Assembly: GCF_900188105.1 (NCBI RefSeq)
Contig: NZ_FZNP01000001.1
Location: forward strand, 310,001-374,000
Length of the DNA: 64,000 nucleotides
Direction of reading: 5' to 3'
Origin: Actinomadura mexicana
Lineage (GTDB): Bacteria; Actinomycetota; Actinomycetes; Streptosporangiales; Streptosporangiaceae
Shown here: positions 1 to 8,080 of the stretch, piece after piece
How the letters are laid out: each line of letters opens with the position of its first letter
Position numbering within the stretch: position 1 is the first letter of the stretch
The notes under the pieces: model-generated
The model's database searches: none
What the model saw: only the letters and a program-made list of their open reading frames with translations
What the model was told of the DNA's origin: nothing
Program-made: the position numbers and the translations under genes

Positions 1-139
1 CCGGCCCGATCAGCGGGTAGTTGATCTTGCCTTCGGAGCCCGGGATCCTCGTGTCGATGAAGGCCGCCGTATCGGCGGTGAGGTCCTTGCGCAGGATCGT
101 CCGGGAGGTGAGTTCGGCCGCGGAAACCTCGGGAGGCAT
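1..139 (-). CDS. N-terminal fragment of a cupin-like protein (runs off left edge)
   Basis: An open frame begins with ATG at 139 on the minus strand and is still open at base 1, giving 46 residues. An AAGGGA ribosome site lies about 8 bases upstream. The fragment contains the phrases LRKDLTADTAAFIDTRIPGS and NYPLIGP, which I associate with the N-terminus of small actinobacterial cupin proteins of unknown substrate; the cupin barrel itself would lie outside the window. It is divergent from the HpcH-type aldolase gene and shares with it an intergenic region holding two LacI-type palindromes, so it is probably co-regulated. The family call rests on recall of a short stretch and is tentative. Confidence 0.5.
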   Translation of the reverse strand, partial: MPPEVSAAELTSRTILRKDLTADTAAFIDTRIPGSEGKINYPLIGP

Positions 140-155
140 CGGATCGTCCCTTCAT

Positions 156-167
156 GCAAACGTATGC
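156..167. promoter_or_regulatory. Putative LacI-family operator O1
   Basis: A 12-base near-palindrome, GCAAACGTATGC, has a central CG and matches its own reverse complement at 10 of 12 positions. This is the usual architecture of LacI/GalR operators. It lies 17 bases upstream of the cupin-like start and shares the core AACGTATGC with the second site at 211-226. The likely ligand-binding partner is the LacI regulator encoded at 1077. Inference from symmetry only. Confidence 0.5.
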
Positions 168-210
168 GTAAGAGTTCACGATTGCAGCGAGGAAGTACGT
201 TGTCAACGGC

Positions 211-226
211 GTGCTAACGTATGCAC
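211..226. promoter_or_regulatory. Putative LacI-family operator O2
   Basis: A 16-base imperfect palindrome, GTGCTAACGTATGCAC, has matching outer GTGC/GCAC arms and a central ACGT. It repeats the AACGTATGC core of O1, with the centres 57 bases apart. It overlaps the upstream in-frame ATG at 221, which argues that translation of the aldolase starts at the later ATG at 251. The symmetry fits repression by the adjacent LacI-type protein. Confidence 0.5.
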
Positions 227-250
227 AGCTTTCACCGAAGGGCGGAACAC

Positions 251-1042
251 ATGCGCGACAACCGGCTCAAGGAGCTCCTCGGCGCGGGCGAGACCGCGGT
301 CAACGCGTGGTTGTCAGCCGACAGCGCTTATCTCGCCGAGACCCTCTCGCACGCCGGGTTCGACTCGGTGACCGTGGACCTCCAGCACGGCATGTTCGGG
401 CTGGACGGCGCCGTCCGCCTGCTCCAGGCCGTGTCCGCGGGTCCGGCCGTCCCCCTGGCGCGGACCCCGGCGCTCGACGCGGCCGTGATCGGCAAGCTGC
501 TGGACGCCGGCGCGTACGGGATCATCTGCCCGGCCGTGGACGATCCCGTCCAGGCGGCGCGGTTCGTCGCGATGTGCAGGTACCCGCCGGGGGGCGTGCG
601 CAGTTACGGCCCGGCCCGCGCGAACCTCGCGCAGGTCCCCGGATACGTCGAGCAGGCCGACGCGCAGATCCTGACCTGGGCGATGATCGAGTCGCGGGCC
701 GCCCTCGACGCGGTGGAGGCGATCGCGGCCACGCCCGGGCTGGACGGTGTCTACGTCGGTCCGAACGATCTCGCCCTCGCGCTGGGCGTCGAGCCCGGCC
801 TGGCCGTCCCGCCGCCCGAGGTCGACGCGGCGCTCGGCCGGATCGCCGAGGCCGCGCACGCGGCGGGTGTGATCGCGGGCGCCTTCGCCTCCGGCACTGC
901 GGCCGCACTGCGGCTCACCGAGCGGGGCTACGATTTCGTGACGCCGGGCAGCGACATGGCCATCCTGCGGCGGGCCGCCGCGGAGGCCGTCGCGGCCGTG
1001 CGGGGAACGGCGGTGACCACGGCGCCGTCCGGCGGATACTGA
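251..1042 (+). CDS. HpcH/HpaI-family aldolase
   Basis: The 263-residue product belongs to the class II (metal-dependent) pyruvate aldolase group typified by 4-hydroxy-2-oxoheptanedioate aldolase HpaI, which splits or joins pyruvate and aldehydes. The expected active-site residues are visible: His46 in DLQHG, Arg71 in LARTP, Glu147 in MIES and Asp173 in GPNDLALALG, at nearly the same positions as in HpaI. The start is set at ATG 251 because GAAGGGCGG precedes it and the earlier ATG at 221 lies inside a probable operator. The gene is followed 34 bases later by its likely LacI regulator. The true substrate is unknown; a sugar-acid or oxo-acid is plausible. Confidence 0.87.
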   Translation: MRDNRLKELLGAGETAVNAWLSADSAYLAETLSHAGFDSVTVDLQHGMFGLDGAVRLLQAVSAGPAVPLARTPALDAAVIGKLLDAGAYGIICPAVDDPVQAARFVAMCRYPPGGVRSYGPARANLAQVPGYVEQADAQILTWAMIESRAALDAVEAIAATPGLDGVYVGPNDLALALGVEPGLAVPPPEVDAALGRIAEAAHAAGVIAGAFASGTAAALRLTERGYDFVTPGSDMAILRRAAAEAVAAVRGTAVTTAPSGGY

Positions 1043-1076
1043 CCCGCCGGGCGGATGGGACCGGAGGGGTGGACGG

Positions 1077-2066
1077 ATGCGAGTGACGAGCCTGGACGTG
1101 GCGCGCGCCGCCGGAGTGTCGCAGTCCACGGTGTCGCGGGCGCTGCGCGGCCATCCGGGCATTCCACCCGAGACCGCACGCCGCGTCCGGGAGGCGGCGG
1201 CGCGGTTGCGCTACGTCCCCAGCGATCGGGCACGTGATCTGGTCACGCGGAGCAGCCGCCGCATCGCGATGGTCGTCGATCTCGACAACCCGCTGTGGTC
1301 GCTTCTTGTCGGACGGCTGTGCGACGAGCTGGACCGGCGCCGATACCGGCTCTCCCTGATCGCCGAGCACGGCGATCCGGACGACATCGAGTCGCATGTG
1401 CTCGGCGGCACGGTGGACGGCGTGATCGTCTCCACCGCGTCACGGGACTCGCGGCTCCCGGGCGTCCTGCGCGAGCGCGGGGTGCCGGCGGTGCTGCTGC
1501 ACCGCTACGCCGAGGACGTCCCGCTCGACGCCTGCGTCGCCGACGACCGGCTCGGCGCGCGGCTCGGCACCCGGATCCTGCTGGAGGCCGGTCACCGCGA
1601 GGTCGGCGCGCTGCTCGGACCGCGCACGGCGAGCACGGCGCGCGAGCGGGAGGACGGCTACCGGTCCGCGCTCGCGGACGCCGGGATCGGCCCCGACCCG
1701 GCCTGGATCCGGCACGGCGGGTTCGACTTCGAGCACGGACGCTCGGCGGTGGCTGCCATGGCCGCGGAACGGCGGCTTCCGCGTGCGCTGTTCTGCGCGA
1801 ACGACACGATCGCCCTGGGGGCGATGAACGGCGCGCACGAGCTCGGGCTCCGGGTGCCGGGTGATCTCGCCCTCGTGGGCTTCGACGATCTGGAGCAGGC
1901 GGCGTGGCCGCTGGTCGGGCTGACCACGCTGCGCGTGCCGTTCGAGGACATGCTGCGCAGCGCGGTGGACCGGCTCCTGGACAGGATCGCGGGGGACGAC
2001 GGCGGACCGCGACGCGTCGTCCACCCCGTCGAGCCCGTCCTGCGCACCTCGCACGCGCGCGGCTGA
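1077..2066 (+). CDS. LacI-family transcriptional regulator
   Basis: This is a 329-residue DNA-binding repressor. The N-terminal helix-turn-helix and hinge helix are clear (residues 1-58, with TSLDVARAAGVSQSTVSRAL), followed by a periplasmic-binding-protein-like sensor domain (IAMVVDLDNPLWSLLVGRL, then VGFDDLEQAAWP near the end). GGAGGGG lies just ahead of ATG 1077. It is cotranscribed with the aldolase gene upstream. The two CG-centred palindromes at 156-167 and 211-226 are its probable targets. The effector is likely a sugar or a product of the neighbouring pathway. It is convergent with the following hydrolase gene, only 13 bases apart. Confidence 0.93.
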   Translation: MRVTSLDVARAAGVSQSTVSRALRGHPGIPPETARRVREAAARLRYVPSDRARDLVTRSSRRIAMVVDLDNPLWSLLVGRLCDELDRRRYRLSLIAEHGDPDDIESHVLGGTVDGVIVSTASRDSRLPGVLRERGVPAVLLHRYAEDVPLDACVADDRLGARLGTRILLEAGHREVGALLGPRTASTAREREDGYRSALADAGIGPDPAWIRHGGFDFEHGRSAVAAMAAERRLPRALFCANDTIALGAMNGAHELGLRVPGDLALVGFDDLEQAAWPLVGLTTLRVPFEDMLRSAVDRLLDRIAGDDGGPRRVVHPVEPVLRTSHARG

Positions 2067-2079
2067 CCGGGCCGCCGCG

Positions 2080-2790
2080 TCACCCCGCGAGCCAGCGCCT
2101 GAGGTGGGCGGCGACCTCGCCGGGGCACTCCAGGGGCGACATGTGCCCGCAGCCCGGGACGACCTCGTGCCGCGCCGTCCGGATCGGTTCCGCGAGGTCC
2201 CGCTGGAGCGCCGGCGGGCTCACCTCGTCCAGCTCACCGCTCAGCACCAGCACCGGGACGTCGATCGCGGCCAGCGAGGGGTGGAGGTCGATTCGCGACT
2301 GCTGCGCGCGGAGCTGCCGCAGCAGGCCGTCCGGCCCCACGGCGCCGGCCATGCGCTCGTTGAAGGAGACCAGGCCGGGATCGGCGCGGCGGACGGCGGG
2401 CAGCGTGGCCCTCGCCGACTCGGCGGCGACCGCCGCGAACTCGCCCCGTGCGACCCGCTCGGCGAGCCGCGCCCACCCCGCGCGCTGGGCGGGCGAGCCG
2501 GCGCCGGCACTGGTGTTGAGCAGCGCGAGCCGGGTGATCCGCCCGGGGGCCCGCCGCACGACCTCCATGGCGACGATGCCGCCGAGCGAATGTCCCGCCA
2601 GCGCGAACCGCGCGGGCGCCCCGTCGAGCACCCGGGCGGCGAGCCCGGCGATCGAGTCGTCGAGGTCGACGCGGGGGCGCAGGACCTCCGTCTCCGGCCC
2701 GAGCGCCGCGACCACGCCGTCCCACACCGTGGCGTCCCCGAGCATCCCGGGGAGCAGCACCAGCGGGTCCGCGGCCCGGGCACCGCTCAC
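2080..2790 (-). CDS. Alpha/beta-fold hydrolase
   Basis: The 236-residue product has the alpha/beta hydrolase layout: an oxyanion-side LVLLPGMLG strand near the N-terminus, nucleophile elbow GHSLGG, acid in SGELDEVSP and catalytic His in GCGHMSP. It probably hydrolyses an ester, lactone or thioester. The GTG at 2790 is chosen as start because it overlaps the TGA of the upstream SDR as GTGA. It is the third gene of a coupled minus-strand set HisD-like/SDR/hydrolase, so it likely acts on the same metabolite series. Substrate unknown. Confidence 0.83.
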   Translation of the reverse strand: MSGARAADPLVLLPGMLGDATVWDGVVAALGPETEVLRPRVDLDDSIAGLAARVLDGAPARFALAGHSLGGIVAMEVVRRAPGRITRLALLNTSAGAGSPAQRAGWARLAERVARGEFAAVAAESARATLPAVRRADPGLVSFNERMAGAVGPDGLLRQLRAQQSRIDLHPSLAAIDVPVLVLSGELDEVSPPALQRDLAEPIRTARHEVVPGCGHMSPLECPGEVAAHLRRWLAG

Positions 2791-3593
2791 CTCGCCACCA
2801 TCCCGGCGGACAGGTCGATGTCGGCGCAGTGCAGACCCGACATCATCAGCATCGCCACCACGGCGCGTCCGACCTCGTCCTCTTCGAGGAGGCGGCCGAG
2901 AGCGGCGCGGGAGGCGAACGCCGTCTCGGCCTCCTGCTCGGTGATGCCGAGGCGGGCGGCCTCCAACCGGAAGTTGCGCTCCATGCGGGGACCGCGGACG
3001 GGGCCGGGCGACAGCGAGTTGACCCGGATCCCGAGCGGGCCGACCTCCGCGCCGAGGGTGGTGGTGAGGCCGATCACGGCCATCTTCGAGGCGGTGTACG
3101 GGGTGCGCAGCGCCAGCGGGCGCTTGCCGCTCACGGACGCGATGTTGATGATGTCGCCGGAACCGCGGGCGAGGAGGGCGGGGATCAGCGCGCGGCAGAC
3201 GAGGTAGGTTCCGCGCACGTTCGCGGCGAAGACCGCGTCCCACTCGTCCGGCTCGATCTCGGTGAGCGGCTTGACCGGTCCGGCGACGCCCGCGCAGTTG
3301 ACCACGATGGACACGTCCTCGTCGGCGACCGCCGACGCCAGGGCCGCCACCGAGCCGGCGTCGGCGACGTCGGCCGGGGCGACGCGGGCGCCGGCGCCCC
3401 GGGCGGTCATCAGCCGGGCCGTCTCGTCCAGGTTCGCCCGCGTGCGACCCGCGGCGACCACCCGTACCCCGGCATCGCCCAGGGCGAGGGCGATGGCGCG
3501 GCCGAGGCCGTTGCCGGCACCGGTGACCAGCGCCGTCCGGCCGCGCACGCCGTCGAGCACGTCGCCCGGCACGTCGCCCGGCACGTCAGGCAT
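2787..3593 (-). CDS. SDR-family oxidoreductase
   Basis: This 268-residue classical short-chain dehydrogenase shows the cofactor motif TGAGNGLG near residues 25-32, NCAG around residue 98, the catalytic Ser in NIASVSG, and Tyr/Lys in PYTASKMA. The product is an NAD(P)-dependent alcohol/ketone oxidoreductase. Its start overlaps the end of the HisD-like gene by 8 bases, and its stop overlaps the hydrolase start, so the three are translationally coupled. In known DHPS (dihydroxypropanesulfonate) pathways an SDR also accompanies a HisD-like enzyme, but no sulfonate-specific gene is seen here. The N-terminus has a repeated PGDV motif, so a slightly later start is possible. Confidence 0.88.
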   Translation of the reverse strand: MPDVPGDVPGDVLDGVRGRTALVTGAGNGLGRAIALALGDAGVRVVAAGRTRANLDETARLMTARGAGARVAPADVADAGSVAALASAVADEDVSIVVNCAGVAGPVKPLTEIEPDEWDAVFAANVRGTYLVCRALIPALLARGSGDIINIASVSGKRPLALRTPYTASKMAVIGLTTTLGAEVGPLGIRVNSLSPGPVRGPRMERNFRLEAARLGITEQEAETAFASRAALGRLLEEDEVGRAVVAMLMMSGLHCADIDLSAGMVAR

Positions 3594-4914
3594 CGGCGCG
3601 CACCCCGGTGAAGTCGTGGTCGCTCCACGGCAGCGTTCCGCCCCGGTACTTCGCGGCGCGGACGTCGCCGGATCGGGCGTGCCCCTCGAACAGCTCCACC
3701 CGGGCGGCGCGGCCGCACACCTCGCCGAGCCTCGCGCTGGACTCCGGGTCGGTGACCTCCTGGTAGGTGACGGTCTTGAGGTACTTGCCGACCCACAGGC
3801 CGCCGGTGAAACGGGCGCTGCCCCGGGTGGGCAGCACGTGGTTGGTGCCGATCACCTTGTCCCCGTACGACACGCAGGTGCCCTCGCCGAGGAAGAGCGC
3901 GCCGTAGTCGTGCATCTTCTCCAGGGCCTGCCGCGGTTCACGGGTGAGGACCTGGACGTGCTCGGAGGCGAAGGTGTCGGCGACGGCGAACGCCTCGTCC
4001 AGGTCGTCCACCACGAGGACCTGCCCGTGGTCGCGCCAGGCCGGGGCGGCGAAGTCGCGGGTCGGCATGTCGCCGAGGAGCCGTTCCACGTGCGCCATCG
4101 CCCTGCGCGCCACCTGCTCGCTGGTGGTGACCAGCACCGCCGGCGAGTCGGGGCCGTGCTCGGCCTGGCTCAGCAGGTCCACGGCCACCACGAACGGGTC
4201 CGCGGCGTCGTCGGCGACCACGAGGATCTCGGTGGGCCCGGCGAACAGGTCGATGCCGACCTCGCCGAACAGCTGCCGCTTGGCCTCGGCGACGTAGGCG
4301 TTGCCCGGCCCGGCGATCATGTCCACGCGCTCCATCGACTCGGTGCCGATCGCCAGCGCCGCCATCGCCTGCACGCCGCCCAGCAGGTGGATCTCGTCCG
4401 CCCCGGCCAGGTGCATCGCGGCGACGGTGGCGGCGGGGACCTCGCCGCGGATCGGCGGCGTGCAGGCCACCACCCGCGAGACCCCGGCGACCTTGGCGGT
4501 CACGATCGTCATGTGCGCGGACGCGGTGAGCGGGTACCGCCCGCCGGGTACGTAGGCGCCGACCGCGCGGACCGGCAGGTTGCGCTGGCCGAGGCGCACC
4601 CCGGGCAGCGTCTCCAGCTCGAAGTCGGTGAGGGAGGCGCGCTGGCGTTCGGCGAAGGCCCGGACCTGCGCCTGCACCCATTCGATGTCCTCGATGACCT
4701 GCTTGGGCACCCCCGCGACGATCTCGTCGATCTGGCCGGCGGTCAGCCGGAAGGCGGCGGGGGTCCAGTCGTCGAAGCGGGCGGAGTACTCGCGGACCGC
4801 CGCGTCCCCGCGGGCGCGGACGTCGTCGAGGATGCCGCGGACCGTCTGCGCGACGCGGCCGTTGTCGGCGGCGGTCTGCTCGGAGGCGACCGCCTCCTTC
4901 AGAAAGGTGATCAT
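3586..4914 (-). CDS. Histidinol-dehydrogenase-like (HisD/HpsN family) dehydrogenase, copy 1
   Basis: The 442-residue protein spans the full HisD fold. Ligands equivalent to the HisD zinc site are present (Gln250 and His253 in SQAEHG, Asp352, His412), as is the catalytic Glu318-His319 pair in ASEHV, so it should be an active NAD-dependent dehydrogenase that could oxidise an alcohol to an acid in two steps. No other histidine genes are nearby; the SDR and hydrolase partners indicate a catabolic paralogue such as the DHPS dehydrogenase type. ATG 4914 is preceded by GAAGGAC. It is divergent from a LysR gene. A second, clearly homologous copy lies at 12381. Confidence 0.82.
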   Translation of the reverse strand: MITFLKEAVASEQTAADNGRVAQTVRGILDDVRARGDAAVREYSARFDDWTPAAFRLTAGQIDEIVAGVPKQVIEDIEWVQAQVRAFAERQRASLTDFELETLPGVRLGQRNLPVRAVGAYVPGGRYPLTASAHMTIVTAKVAGVSRVVACTPPIRGEVPAATVAAMHLAGADEIHLLGGVQAMAALAIGTESMERVDMIAGPGNAYVAEAKRQLFGEVGIDLFAGPTEILVVADDAADPFVVAVDLLSQAEHGPDSPAVLVTTSEQVARRAMAHVERLLGDMPTRDFAAPAWRDHGQVLVVDDLDEAFAVADTFASEHVQVLTREPRQALEKMHDYGALFLGEGTCVSYGDKVIGTNHVLPTRGSARFTGGLWVGKYLKTVTYQEVTDPESSARLGEVCGRAARVELFEGHARSGDVRAAKYRGGTLPWSDHDFTGVRADA

Positions 4915-5041
4915 TTCGTCCTTCGGGCGGAGGGGATGGAGACGGGAGGGACTCGTCCGCGGGCGCCCGGCGGGGGGTGCGTCCCATGGACAGGCTAGGG
5001 AGCGCGAAGGAACAGGACTAGACCGACTTATCCCACATTTG

Positions 5042-5059
5042 CCATAGGGTTCCCCTGTG
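5042..5059. promoter_or_regulatory. Putative shared regulatory box A (CCATAGGG type)
   Basis: The segment CCATAGGGTTCCCCTGTG matches CCACAGGGTTATCCTGTG at 11117-11134 at 15 of 18 positions. Its core AGGGTnCCCCT recurs at 12140-12150. It lies between the divergent HisD-like copy 1 and LysR genes and overlaps the LysR start codon at 5057, consistent with autoregulation. Inference; the true binding protein is unknown. Confidence 0.35.
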
Positions 5060-6019
5060 ACTCTGAATCAGCTGCGCGCGTTCCTGCTCACCGTCCGGAC
5101 GGGATCCTTCACCGCGGCCGCGGCGGAGCTGAAGATGGCGCAGGCGTCGGTGTCGGAGCTCATCCGCCGGATGGAGGAGGAGGCCGGGCTGGCGCTGTTC
5201 ATCCGGGGCGGCCGGCGGCTCGTGCTGACCTCAGCCGGCGCGGAACTGCTGCCGTTCGCCGAGCAGGCCGTCTCCTCGGTGGACGAGGGGCGCGCGGCGC
5301 TGCGGTCCATCGGCTCCCTGGACGGCGGCGCGGTGACCTTCGGGCTGCTGCGCAACGCCTCCTTCTACCTGCTGCCCGACCTGGCCCAGCAGTTCCACGA
5401 GGCGTTCCCGAACGTCCGGCTCCGGCTCGTCGGGCAGAACTCCAGCGAGGTCGCCGCGGCCGTGTCCAGGGGCGAGCTGGAGGCCGGCCTGGTCGTGCTG
5501 CCGGTGGAGGACGCCGGGCTGCGGGTGACGCCGCTCATCCGGGACGAGGTCTTCTACGCCAGCGCCGACCCCGAGCGGCTCGCGGCGCCCATGACGATCC
5601 ACCGCATGGCAGAGGCCGACCTGGTCATGTACGACGCCCGGTACGGCTGGTCCGACCCGACCCGCCGCCAGATCGCCGAACGGGCCCAGCTGGAGGGGCT
5701 GCGGATCGAACCGATCATCGAGGTGGAGCACGTCGAGGCGGCGCTCGCCCTGGTCGCCCGGGGCGTCGGCGACACGATCATCTCCCGGGCGGTCGCCGAC
5801 AGCCCGTTCTGCCCGCCCGAGGTCGGGACCGTGTCGTTCGCCGAACCGCTGTACGACACCATCGCCTTCATCCAGCGCACGTCGTCGGTGCTGTCCCCGG
5901 GCGCCCGGGAACTGGCGCGGCGCGCGCGCAGCACCCTGCTGGCCGGGATCAAGGACCCGGCGCAGCGCGTCTACCCGGCGACGGGAGGGACGGCCCGGCG
6001 CCGTCCCGGCGTCAGCTGA
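5057..6019 (+). CDS. LysR-family transcriptional regulator, copy 1
   Basis: The 320-residue protein begins with GTG and the typical LysR opening MTLNQLRAFLLTVRTGSFT. The winged helix-turn-helix covers residues 1-60 (QASVSELIRRMEEEAG), and the rest is a periplasmic-binding-like effector domain. It is divergent from the HisD-like gene at 3586-4914 and convergent with the nitrilase gene, overlapping it by 8 bases. Its effector domain shares long similar stretches with the LysR at 11180 (for example VRLRLVGQNSSEVA versus VRLRLPGQNSAEVA), so the two are paralogues. It probably controls the HisD-like operon and perhaps the importer operon. Confidence 0.9.
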   Translation: MTLNQLRAFLLTVRTGSFTAAAAELKMAQASVSELIRRMEEEAGLALFIRGGRRLVLTSAGAELLPFAEQAVSSVDEGRAALRSIGSLDGGAVTFGLLRNASFYLLPDLAQQFHEAFPNVRLRLVGQNSSEVAAAVSRGELEAGLVVLPVEDAGLRVTPLIRDEVFYASADPERLAAPMTIHRMAEADLVMYDARYGWSDPTRRQIAERAQLEGLRIEPIIEVEHVEAALALVARGVGDTIISRAVADSPFCPPEVGTVSFAEPLYDTIAFIQRTSSVLSPGARELARRARSTLLAGIKDPAQRVYPATGGTARRRPGVS

Positions 6020-6884
6020 CCTCCCCGCCGCCCGGCGGCGTGAGGCCGGTCCGCACGAGTTCCCCGTACAGTTCGGGCCGCCGGTCGGCGATGACGTCGG
6101 CCAGGTCGGTCAGCCGCTTGCCGCGCGCCGCGACCAGGTCGAGGTCGGCCGTCGCGTGGCCGTCCCGCGTGCCGGTGCTCGCCCGGATCCAGCCGTCCGG
6201 GTCGACGAGGGCGGTACCCCGCGTCCACCGCTCCCCGCGTTCGAGCCCGGAGCGGTCGCAGCAGGCGACGAAGACGCGGCTGGCGCGGGCGGCGGCCATC
6301 GCGGCCACCACCTCGGGCGGATGCTCGCCGTCCGGGCGCGGCACCACCGGCCAGTTCGTCGGCACGGCGATGAGGTCGGCGCCCCGCAGCGCCAGGGCAC
6401 GGGGCATCTCGGGGAACTCCAGGTCGTAGCAGATCAGCACGCCGATCCGGCCGTATGCGGTGTCGAGCACGGGCGGTTCCGCACGGCCGGGCGCGAACAG
6501 CGACTTCTCGCGGTCCCACAGGTGGGCCTTTCGGTAGACGGCGCGTACCCCCGTCCCGTCCAGCACCATGGCGCTGTTGTAGACCAGGCCGTCCGCGCCC
6601 TTCTCGCAGAACCCGGCGACGACCACGGCGCCGCCGCGCGCCGCTTCGGCGGACCACGCCGCCAGCCGCGGATCGTCCGCGTCGACGGACGCCTCCCGGG
6701 CCTCCCGCGCGCTCGCGAACAGGTAGCCGGAGGTCGCCAGCTCGGGAAGCACGACGATCCGCGCGCCGTTCGCGACGGCGGCGCGGATCGCCGAGCGGGC
6801 GCGCCGGATGTTTCCGGCCAGGTCGCCGAGGACGGGCGCGAACTGCACGCACGTCACGCGGGTCGCCGTCGGTGCCATCTCCAT
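6012..6884 (-). CDS. Nitrilase-superfamily carbon-nitrogen hydrolase
   Basis: The 290-residue enzyme has the complete Glu-Lys-Cys catalytic triad: Glu48 in LPELATSG, Lys119 in YRKAHLW and Cys152 in ICYDLEFPE. This family hydrolyses amides, carbamoyl groups or nitriles and releases ammonia or an amine. ATG 6884 is chosen because AGGGGG precedes it closely; a second ATG lies two codons later. It is the last gene of the importer operon, 17 bases after the SnoaL-like gene. The context suggests that the imported compound, or an intermediate, contains an amide or related C-N bond. The exact activity cannot be read from sequence. Confidence 0.88.
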   Translation of the reverse strand: MEMAPTATRVTCVQFAPVLGDLAGNIRRARSAIRAAVANGARIVVLPELATSGYLFASAREAREASVDADDPRLAAWSAEAARGGAVVVAGFCEKGADGLVYNSAMVLDGTGVRAVYRKAHLWDREKSLFAPGRAEPPVLDTAYGRIGVLICYDLEFPEMPRALALRGADLIAVPTNWPVVPRPDGEHPPEVVAAMAAARASRVFVACCDRSGLERGERWTRGTALVDPDGWIRASTGTRDGHATADLDLVAARGKRLTDLADVIADRRPELYGELVRTGLTPPGGGEVS

Positions 6885-6901
6885 GCCCCCTGGTCGTCCG
6901 G

Positions 6902-8080
6902 TCAGAGCAGCGCGGCCGGCTCGTCCCGGAGGAGTTGCGCCATCACGTCGAACTCGTTGAACAGCGCCCACTCCTCGACGATCTCACCGTGCCGGACGTA
7001 CAGCTGCGACATGCCCCAGATGTGCACCTGGCGGCCCGTCGGCGCGCCGTACAGCGAGTAGCCCTTGTGGGTGCCCGCGCCGCCCCAGCGCACGCTGACC
7101 CGGTAGCCCTCGTCCGGGTTGCCCATCCAGTAGACCTCGTCCACGTGGACGCCGAGGTCCGGGAACGTCGCCAGCAGGGCGCGGGCCATCGCCTTCACCT
7201 GCCCCCTGCCGTAGCCCTGCCGGTTGGTGGCGCCGTACCAGCGGACGTTCGGCGCGTAGAACCGGTCGACGGCGCTGAGGTCGCGGCGGTTGTAGGTGTT
7301 GTGGAAGAGGGCGCGGGCCCACTCCTCCACGTCGAACGGGCCGGAAGTGTCGGGCTCGGCGACGGCCACGGGCTTCCGCCCGCCCTGCAGGCGCTCCACC
7401 TCGGTCTGCTCGCGTTCGGTGTACGGCCGCAGCGCGCCGGCGTTCCCGAACTCGCGGGCGCAGGCCGCCACGTCGAGGCCGAGCTGCTGCAGCTTGGCCG
7501 CGGTGTTGTAGAGGACCCACTCCTCGTAGATCTCGTTGTCCCTGATGACGCAATTGGCGATCACCCAGGTGTTGAGGCGGCGGCGGGTCGGCGGGCCCCA
7601 CCGCCAGTGGCCGGTGTGGTCGCCGATGTTCAGCGCGCGGTGGGACGTGACGAAGCCCTGCTCGTCGTCGCCCGCCCAGATCACCTCGTCGGCGTAGTGC
7701 CGCATGTTGGGGAAGGCGGCGATCGCCTGGATCGTTCCAGCGACCATCTCCTCGATGCCGTGCCGCGGGCCGCTGTCGTCGAACACGCGACAGCCCGGCG
7801 CGTAGGTGTCGTAGATGTAGCCGATGTCCTGGTCTTCCCAGATGCGGTGCGTGATCCGGACGATGTAGTCGACGATGTCGGTGTAGTGGTCCTCGAACCC
7901 GCGCAGCGACTGCTTGCGCCGGCTGTAGTCGCCGCCGGGGAGGGTGGCGCCGCGGCCCTCCGAGAGGGCGATCGAGAAGTCCGCCGGCATGACGCGGCCG
8001 GTGGACGACACCTGCGGCGCGGACCGCGGGGCCGCCGTCCCCCCGTCACTCGGCTCGCCGGGCTCCGTGGTCTCCGTCAC
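6902..8080 (-). CDS. Double SnoaL-like (NTF2-fold) protein
   Basis: About 392 residues with two tandem SnoaL/NTF2-like domains, roughly residues 65-195 and 255-380. Each shows the family pattern of an acidic, aromatic barrel with similar end strands (IYEEWVLYN in the first, IVEEWALFN in the second). Members act as isomerases, cyclases, dehydratases or hydrolases on small metabolites, usually as single-domain dimers; here the dimer is apparently fused. The GTG at 8080 overlaps the TGA of the binding-protein gene as GTGA, so I prefer it over the GTG at 8089. It sits between importer and nitrilase genes. Function unknown. Confidence 0.8.
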   Translation of the reverse strand: MTETTEPGEPSDGGTAAPRSAPQVSSTGRVMPADFSIALSEGRGATLPGGDYSRRKQSLRGFEDHYTDIVDYIVRITHRIWEDQDIGYIYDTYAPGCRVFDDSGPRHGIEEMVAGTIQAIAAFPNMRHYADEVIWAGDDEQGFVTSHRALNIGDHTGHWRWGPPTRRRLNTWVIANCVIRDNEIYEEWVLYNTAAKLQQLGLDVAACAREFGNAGALRPYTEREQTEVERLQGGRKPVAVAEPDTSGPFDVEEWARALFHNTYNRRDLSAVDRFYAPNVRWYGATNRQGYGRGQVKAMARALLATFPDLGVHVDEVYWMGNPDEGYRVSVRWGGAGTHKGYSLYGAPTGRQVHIWGMSQLYVRHGEIVEEWALFNEFDVMAQLLRDEPAALL

